Positions 6,901 through 10,514 of a stretch of DNA of 10,514 bases are shown in pieces. Source of the stretch: Anaeroplasmataceae bacterium (GTDB lineage Bacteria > Bacillota_I > Bacilli_A > Acholeplasmatales > Anaeroplasmataceae); contig JAHHSW010000018.1 of assembly GCA_020024985.1 (NCBI GenBank), positions 1 to 10,514 of the forward strand. The letters run 5' to 3'. The notes beneath the pieces are model-generated. The model saw only the letters and a list, made by a program, of their open reading frames with translations. It made no database searches and was not told the origin of the DNA. The translations under genes were made by a program, and so were the position numbers. How positions within the stretch are numbered: position 1 is the first letter of the stretch; each line of letters begins with the position of its first letter.

Positions 6901-7986
6901 TGGAATCATACCAATCATCGCACCAGCTGTCTTTCTAACTGTATTAAATAAATCACCAGGGTTTTGGCTATACATTATATAGAATAATGCTCCACCTAGT
7001 ATTAATACTGGGAAGGTCATAAATTTAATAATGAAATTTAACGAGAATAGTAGGTCACTCTTTGGCTTCTTATACTTTTTAGCCTGACTAGATAGCTCCT
7101 CAATATAGTTGTCCTTACCAATCTTATCAACCCTTGCAGAGCAACGACCAGATACAATAAATGAACCACTATAAAGCACATCTCCTGGCTTCTTTATAAT
7201 TGCATCTGACTCACCAGTTAAAAGAGATTCATTAACCTCTACTGAGCCATCCACAACAATTGAGTCAGCACAAATCTGTTGACCATTTTCAAGTAAAATT
7301 AAATCATCTAAAACAACCTCATTAACCTGAACCTCAACATTTCTTCCAGCACGTCTAACTACGGCAGTTGGGGCACTCATTAATGAAAGCTTATCAATCA
7401 TCTTCTTAGCTCTAATTTCTTGAATAATACCAATAATAATATTACATGTAACAATTAAAAGGAAGACTAGGTCAGTATAAGCTCCTACTGCTATTAAGCA
7501 GCCTGCGATTGCAAATATTAAAATATTAAAGAATGTAAATAGGTTAGTAAAAATAATCTTTGGAATAGACTTTCCTGTCTTAGTATTATTTTCATTTACC
7601 AAGCCATCAATAGTTCTAGTTTCAACTAATTCCTTAGATAAACCATTAATAGGGTCAGTATCATATCTAACCACCTTAGATGGATTTTTTCTTAAAGCCT
7701 TTCTATGCTTTCTAATAAGCTTTTCTCTTTGCTTATTAAAGCGCTTCTGGGCCTTATCCTTTTCCCTTTGGGTCTTTTTATCCTCACCAAAATACATATT
7801 TTCTGGTGTTTCATCCTCAGGCTCACTGATTTTTATACGCTCAGGCTCATCATTATAAACAATAGCCTCGCTATCATCAGTATCATTATCATCTGAATTA
7901 TCAGCTCTTAAATCCTCATTTGCGGACTTTTCTAAATAATCATTTAATTCATCCTCAGAGAAATCATCAAAATTTGGTCTCGCCAT
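3973..7986 (-). CDS. P-type cation-transporting ATPase (CtpE-like) with large extracytoplasmic insert
   Basis: This 1337-residue membrane pump has all core P-type motifs: actuator TGES at 257-260, phosphorylation site DKTGT at 405-409 (Asp405), nucleotide-binding LGAPE at 489-493, SGD at 571-573 and the hinge TGDGVND at 639-645. Helices are predicted near 145-163 and 170-190 (M1-M2), 317-338 and 355-380 (M3-M4), and six more from about 697, the last at 1297-1316. Overall pattern, including IPSGL in M4 and the VQELYCIEMLARV segment before the phosphorylation site, resembles the CtpE-like group, whose mycobacterial member is linked to calcium; the ion here is not proven. Two features are unusual. 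An N-terminal tail is acidic (1-70) then strongly basic (70-105). About 450 residues are inserted between M9 and M10, on the outer side. Typical relatives have roughly 800-950 residues. AAGGAGG at 7995-8001 lies 8 bases before the ATG, 3 bases after mrnC. Confidence 0.92.
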   Translation of the reverse strand: MARPNFDDFSEDELNDYLEKSANEDLRADNSDDNDTDDSEAIVYNDEPERIKISEPEDETPENMYFGEDKKTQREKDKAQKRFNKQREKLIRKHRKALRKNPSKVVRYDTDPINGLSKELVETRTIDGLVNENNTKTGKSIPKIIFTNLFTFFNILIFAIAGCLIAVGAYTDLVFLLIVTCNIIIGIIQEIRAKKMIDKLSLMSAPTAVVRRAGRNVEVQVNEVVLDDLILLENGQQICADSIVVDGSVEVNESLLTGESDAIIKKPGDVLYSGSFIVSGRCSARVDKIGKDNYIEELSSQAKKYKKPKSDLLFSLNFIIKFMTFPVLILGGALFYIMYSQNPGDLFNTVRKTAGAMIGMIPSGLFLMSSIALMIGVIRLGQRNVLVQELYCIEMLARVNCICLDKTGTITDGTMVVKNVIDYNTIYGLATKNIVSAMLNALHDNNLTSQALKDKFGLGKRIKHTAAIPFSSQRKYQAVTFDKYGTFILGAPEFVLREDFKRYSSDVNKYAALGYRVLCLAHKDGTIADGNLPSSNIEIVSMILIEDNIRPDAINTIKYFKESGVQVRVISGDNPITVSKISQRAGIDNADSYVSLDGMTDAEVIKAANKYTVFGRVSPAQKRLLIKTLKEEGLTVAMTGDGVNDILALREADCSIAVASGSEAARNCSHLVLVDSNFDSMPYVVSEGRRVINNVTTVSSLFLTKTIFSLFLAIQALISGQYPISTNQLILIETLAIGLPSLYLVWEPNNETVKGRFLYNVLKEALPGALTILVISILVFSCYEALSLDVISRNTIIVIAATHTCLMVLFKACRPYNGIKKGLCTLCYSLAVFAVIMLPQYLEIRPILPFAEYTSNRIEIETISKYPSIELSKANFFVVDGKVTSQQANINTKNYQLTAVRDEKDGKLYYAINDGVSLKKTDTLVKIPELSYAANGKIYFAGYKVENNNIAYNDDFESKLIIDEKGLVYYKPDDNTRIPVKIKLEKNSPYYDYSIKYGNVDQNDDGIRQFKVMPTVTSKNDEYVINGVQSNKYKYKIPKGYVFEDIRDFELSIGKEEGTGDYILLINGKPIYPTTSNGDVLTDKPYKVKLPHVSISTKNGKDTIYLDATDTTYSVFTLYGKYSSIPGTAEDATEKNAYTLKYEDDGVSKNVTYVEDDDKVYVDDELVENYRFLNLKSKGFTQYKDKSGKAININNLIINVDDNASSYSLYLNGEKKDLLKTGQLNNKFTAPTIETTKDGKYIINGYYTEYESSEPNLNPHKSSDGYLIIGGVKTDFKFGANDLISIKGGVIHDLDLAGKIFLVMLCLISAPLIKFFQNCVPWIIKQFRFVKEKVGSY
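4117..5454 (-). other. Extracytoplasmic repeat-rich domain inside the P-type ATPase
   Basis: This stretch encodes residues about 845-1290 of the pump, between the ninth and tenth predicted membrane segments. It is hydrophilic, rich in Lys, Asp, Asn and Tyr, and has no membrane segment. It is built of short strand-turn-strand units ending in an NG or DG turn. Two align best: residues 1014-1031, with PTVTSK then YVINGVQSN, and residues 1231-1250, with PTIETTK then YIINGYYTEY. Looser versions include VVDGKVTS near 878-885, LLINGKPIYP near 1064-1073, LYLNGEKK near 1209-1216 and LIIGGVKTDF near 1267-1276. Similar strand-NG-strand units occur in secreted Bacillota and Tenericutes proteins. The domain's function, whether binding, sensing or wall contact, is unknown. 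Confidence 0.75.
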
Positions 7987-7989
7987 AGG

Positions 7990-8376
7990 CTAAGCCTCCT
8001 TCCTTACTTCAATTGCAATATTTATTAGTTCCTCTAACCTTTCAATTCTATTATCTAAATATAAAAAGCCTATTAACGCCTCAAAGCCTGTCGCATCTAG
8101 ATAATCCTTTAGCTCAATATTCTTTCGGTTAGATTTGATATGAGAATTTCTGCCACGCTTAAAATAGCCTAGCTCCTCCTCAGTTAAAATATTATTTTCT
8201 AAATAATAGTGGATAATTAATGCTTGAGCATTACCACTAGTATAATTTATTACCTTTTTATGCATCATATTGACCTTAGTAACACCAAGGCTCATAACAT
8301 ATTTTCTAATATAAACCTCGTATATACTATCTCCAATATACGCTAGGGCAAGCCCATTTAATTGCATTGCATCCAT
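7990..8376 (-). CDS. mrnC: Mini-ribonuclease III
   Basis: This is a 128-residue RNase III-type nuclease lacking the double-stranded RNA-binding domain. In Bacillus subtilis the family member matures 23S rRNA by cleaving near its ends. The signature LNGLALAYIGDSIYE at residues 6-20 includes the metal-binding Asp16, and a second conserved acid, Glu99, lies in GFEALIGFLYL at 98-107. The basic segment KRGRNSHIKSNRK at 73-85 is typical for RNA contact. Length and order of motifs match the family, which works as a dimer in the cytosol. It follows cysS with 1 base between stop and start, the usual Bacillota arrangement. The nearest Shine-Dalgarno-like GGAGA (8392-8396) is 15 bases from the ATG, too far for efficient direct initiation, so translation probably depends on ribosomes finishing cysS. 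An ATG three codons in (8365-8367) is an alternative start. Confidence 0.95.
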   Translation of the reverse strand: MDAMQLNGLALAYIGDSIYEVYIRKYVMSLGVTKVNMMHKKVINYTSGNAQALIIHYYLENNILTEEELGYFKRGRNSHIKSNRKNIELKDYLDATGFEALIGFLYLDNRIERLEELINIAIEVRKEA

Positions 8377-8377
8377 A

Positions 8378-9706
8378 CTATAAAATATTCATCTCCACAA
8401 GCTTAGCTCTATAGGTATCAGCACTAGCATAATCCTTATTGATTCTAGCCTCATTCCAAGCCTTATAAACCTCTAAAGCCTCATCGCTCATCTTTTCTAC
8501 AAATAAATTAATACCTAAAACATCTAAAATAGTTTTGAAGGTATTTAGCTTAGTAGCTAAAAGCTCATAATTTTTAGCTCTTAGGGATGTATTAATCTCC
8601 TTAACTAAATTATTAATTAGGGTTAAAACATTTTGAACATTAAAATCATCATCCATATGAGTCTTAAATAAGCTAATAGCCTCATCATCTAAAGCATTAG
8701 AATTAATTCCTCTATATTGGATCTCATAAAGAGCCTGCTTATATGAACGAACCCATTTATCATATTCCTTTTCATATTGACTCTTTAAATCCTCAGTAAA
8801 GTTAATAATACTTCTATAAGGTGAGAATAGAATTAAGCATCTTAAAATCATTCCATCCCTTGTTGTATTTAAATCCTTAACATAAATACAATTTCCTAGG
8901 GATTTACTCATTTTAGCACCTGCTAAATCTAATCTACCAACATGTAGCCAATACTTAGCTAAATGATTGTGATATAAAGCCTCACTTTGAGCTATTTCAT
9001 TTTCATGGTGTGGGAATTTTAAATCCATTCCACCTCCATGAATATCTATCATTTCACCAAATAAACGATGGTTCATAACAACACACTCAGTATGCCAGCC
9101 TGGTCGACCTGGGCCAAATGGAGAATTCCATTTAATACCAACCTTAGTGTCCTTCCATAGATTAAAATCTAATGGGCTTTCCTTCTTATCATTTACTTGA
9201 ATTCTTGCACCACTTTCTAGATCATTAGTTTCCTGATTTGAAAGCTTACCATAATCCTTAATTTTACTTACTCTAAAGTAAACATCTCCATCCACCTTAT
9301 AGGCATAGCCCTCTTCAATTAGCTTCTCAATGAATTCAATCATTTCAGGAATGTACTCTGTTGCATGGGGAACTAAATCAGGTCTTTCGCTACCTACCAT
9401 TTGGCAAGCCTTAAAATAAGCATCCTCATAAAAGCCTGCAATTTCCTTTTCTGTTTTATTTTCTGCAATAGCCTTATTGATAATCTTATCATCTATATCA
9501 GTTATGTTAGATGCATAGGTTACATCATAGCCAGTAAATTTTAAGTATCTACGTAGCATATCATAGAATATTACTGGTCTAGCATTACCAATGTGGATAA
9601 AGTTATATACTGTAGGTCCACAAACATACATATTTACCTTATTCCCATTAATTGGCTTGAATTCCTCAAGCTTATTTGTTAAAGAATTATATAAAACTAA
9701 TCCCAT
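8378..9706 (-). CDS. cysS: Cysteinyl-tRNA synthetase
   Basis: This class I aminoacyl-tRNA synthetase joins cysteine to tRNA-Cys using ATP in the cytosol. The HIGH-type motif appears as HIGN at residues 38-41, and KMSKS lies at 265-269. The zinc site that selects cysteine is complete: Cys29 in MYVCGPT, Cys208 in WHTEC, His233 in FPHHENE and Glu237. The anticodon-binding helical domain follows from about 305, with the family's DFNV stretch at 354-357. At 442 residues it is slightly short. It ends at KLVEMNIL without the usual tail after that point (an acidic residue, Thr, Gly and a Trp), so the C-terminus is trimmed by roughly 15-25 residues. AGGGGAGGA sits a few bases before the ATG. It is first in the cysS-mrnC-ATPase unit and lies just 19 bases after a terminator-like hairpin. 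Confidence 0.97.
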   Translation of the reverse strand: MGLVLYNSLTNKLEEFKPINGNKVNMYVCGPTVYNFIHIGNARPVIFYDMLRRYLKFTGYDVTYASNITDIDDKIINKAIAENKTEKEIAGFYEDAYFKACQMVGSERPDLVPHATEYIPEMIEFIEKLIEEGYAYKVDGDVYFRVSKIKDYGKLSNQETNDLESGARIQVNDKKESPLDFNLWKDTKVGIKWNSPFGPGRPGWHTECVVMNHRLFGEMIDIHGGGMDLKFPHHENEIAQSEALYHNHLAKYWLHVGRLDLAGAKMSKSLGNCIYVKDLNTTRDGMILRCLILFSPYRSIINFTEDLKSQYEKEYDKWVRSYKQALYEIQYRGINSNALDDEAISLFKTHMDDDFNVQNVLTLINNLVKEINTSLRAKNYELLATKLNTFKTILDVLGINLFVEKMSDEALEVYKAWNEARINKDYASADTYRAKLVEMNIL

Positions 9707-9725
9707 ATTGTCCTCCCCTTATACG

Positions 9726-9747
9726 AGAAAAAGAGCACAATGGCTCT
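9726..9747 (-). terminator. Terminator hairpin between the GLUG protein gene and cysS
   Basis: On the minus strand AGAGC (9747-9743) pairs with GCTCT (9736-9732) across the loop CATTGT, followed directly by TTTTC. This is a compact hairpin with a T-run. It follows the TAA stop of the GLUG gene by 18 bases and precedes the cysS ATG by 19. The simplest reading is a terminator for the upstream surface-protein gene. Because no promoter fits between it and cysS, it may instead, or also, lie in the cysS leader. Confidence 0.7.
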
Positions 9748-9764
9748 GTTTCCCTAAACGCTTT

Positions 9765-9770
9765 ATTATA
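9765..9770 (-). promoter_or_regulatory. Candidate -10 box for cysS
   Basis: The minus strand reads TATAAT exactly here, overlapping the stop codon of the GLUG gene. The expected -35 position (about 9788-9793) reads AAATAT, which is poor, and there is no TG extension. A start near 9758 would place the hairpin at 9732-9747 in the leader. A perfect -10 alone is common by chance in AT-rich DNA, so this is a weak call. Confidence 0.25.
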
Positions 9771-10514
9771 AAGCCTTATTTTTAATAATATTTTGTATAT
9801 TTTCTGTAAAAATTCCGTAGTTTGGATTTTCTGTTTCTGGAGTAATGTTTTCAGTTAGCTTTTCAGGGTTTGTTGTTTGACCAGCAAAGGTTCCTAAATA
9901 TAATAGTTGCTTTTCAACATCGTCCTTACCTTCCTCATGAATTGTTTCCTTTGGAAGCATTTGTGTAACAATCTCCTTAGACTTAACTACATATGCAGAT
10001 TTAGTAATTTTATTAAATATCCACTTAGCACGACCGATGAAGCCACCAATATAAACCTCCTCAGTGCTCATCTTAACAGTATTTAAATCAACTGGAGCCT
10101 CTGGAGTAGCCTCGCCCTCCTGAGCCTCTGGCTTTGGCTCATTAGGATTCTTACCAGCATAAGCCTCAATATTAGCTACAGCTGCACATCTTTCAATATT
10201 AATTGAACCAACATTATTAAAGCCTACAAAGCCACCTATTGCTAGAATAAATTCATTTGCATGGCTCTTTTCCTCACTCTTAGTTACAACGATATCTACT
10301 ACTACCGCAGAATCCTCAATTAATCCGTCAGCACCTAAATTACCTACAAAGCCACCAATGAATGTATAGTAGAAATCTGTTTCACCACTTGGAGCTGATG
10401 GGTAATGCATTACCGCATTAATGCTACCAGATGCATAGCAATCCTTAACAAAGAAGTCTAAATCATTTGACTTTTGACCAGTTAATACACCAGCAATTAG
10501 GCCTAATGATCCCT
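9766..10514 (-). CDS. GLUG-repeat protein, probably surface-associated (5' end outside window)
   Basis: The frame stays open to the right edge, so this is the C-terminal 248 residues of a longer protein; an internal ATG at 10408-10410 is not the true start. Visible residues repeat the GLUG-like pattern: a Gly-rich strand such as IGGFVG, a turn, then a strand resembling I-E-cluster-A-V-V-V. Units begin near residues 4 (GLIAGVLTG, then VKDCYASGSI), 52, 92 and 155, with a degenerate last one at 205. A linker rich in Pro and Glu (about 121-142) splits the third and fourth units. GLUG repeats occur in large secreted or wall-associated bacterial proteins, often adhesin-like, so a surface role is inferred. 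The C-terminus ends without an LPXTG motif or membrane anchor, so any attachment must lie upstream. It is closed by the hairpin at 9726-9747. Confidence 0.8.
   Translation of the reverse strand, partial: GSLGLIAGVLTGQKSNDLDFFVKDCYASGSINAVMHYPSAPSGETDFYYTFIGGFVGNLGADGLIEDSAVVVDIVVTKSEEKSHANEFILAIGGFVGFNNVGSINIERCAAVANIEAYAGKNPNEPKPEAQEGEATPEAPVDLNTVKMSTEEVYIGGFIGRAKWIFNKITKSAYVVKSKEIVTQMLPKETIHEEGKDDVEKQLLYLGTFAGQTTNPEKLTENITPETENPNYGIFTENIQNIIKNKAL

Noticed and set aside
7705..7896. Plus-strand open frame of 63 codons
   Set aside because: It lies wholly inside the start of the P-type ATPase on the other strand. Its hydrophobic look comes from antisense reading of charged Lys/Glu/Asp codons, and no Shine-Dalgarno is evident.
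143..9706. Mycoplasma-type genetic code
   Set aside because: TGA serves as the stop of the VWA gene in an ATGA overlap, and tryptophan in the conserved motifs is TGG.
9707..9765. T-box riboswitch upstream of cysS
   Set aside because: T-box leaders are common before cysS in Bacillota and a hairpin is present, but the space is only about 60 bases and there is no T-box consensus such as AGGGTGG.
9591..9785. Plus-strand open frame of 64 codons
   Set aside because: It is antisense to the conserved cysS N-terminus and the terminator region, with no recognisable motif.
1..10514. CRISPR array, tRNA or rRNA gene, insertion sequence
   Set aside because: No regularly spaced direct repeats, no cloverleaf-like or rRNA segments, and no transposase or flanking inverted repeats were seen.

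Overview
The window is AT-rich bacterial DNA in which every convincing gene lies on the minus strand, so transcription runs from high to low coordinates. It is probably chromosomal DNA of a low-GC Bacillota or Tenericutes-like bacterium (the RF39, Acholeplasma and Erysipelotrichales neighbourhood). The reasons are strong Shine-Dalgarno sequences, the cysS-mrnC pair typical of that lineage, and GLUG-type and DUF6273-like proteins. UGA ends the VWA gene and tryptophan is encoded by UGG, which argues against the mycoplasma code. The taxonomic call is inference.

Layout in transcription order: (1) 10514-9766 holds the 3' part of a GLUG-repeat, probably surface-associated protein, closed by a terminator at 9726-9747. 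(2) 9706-3973 is a tight three-gene unit: cysS (cysteinyl-tRNA synthetase), mrnC (mini-ribonuclease III) and a 1337-residue P-type ATPase. Its junctions are 1 and 3 bases, and a clear terminator lies at 3932-3961. (3) 3853-143 is a second tight three-gene unit: a MoxR-type AAA+ ATPase with a fused DUF6273-like N-terminus, a DUF2201-type protein with a metallopeptidase-like HELSH motif and a VWA domain, and a small alpha/beta hydrolase. Junctions are a 1-base gap and a 4-base ATGA overlap, and a GAAA-loop hairpin follows at 123-138. (4) The left 120 bases hold no convincing gene, only AT-rich palindromes.

The cysS and mrnC products serve translation: tRNA charging and 23S rRNA maturation. The P-type ATPase resembles the CtpE-like group of cation pumps but carries about 450 extra residues, built of repeated beta-hairpin-like motifs, between its last two membrane segments, where they should face outside the cell. 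The MoxR plus VWA pair looks like a chaperone or remodelling module: the AAA+ motor drives a metal-dependent VWA partner. The hydrolase is locked to it by translational coupling, but its substrate cannot be told from sequence.

The two observations most worth following are the pump with its outside domain, and the DUF6273-MoxR fusion within the coupled MoxR/VWA/hydrolase operon.
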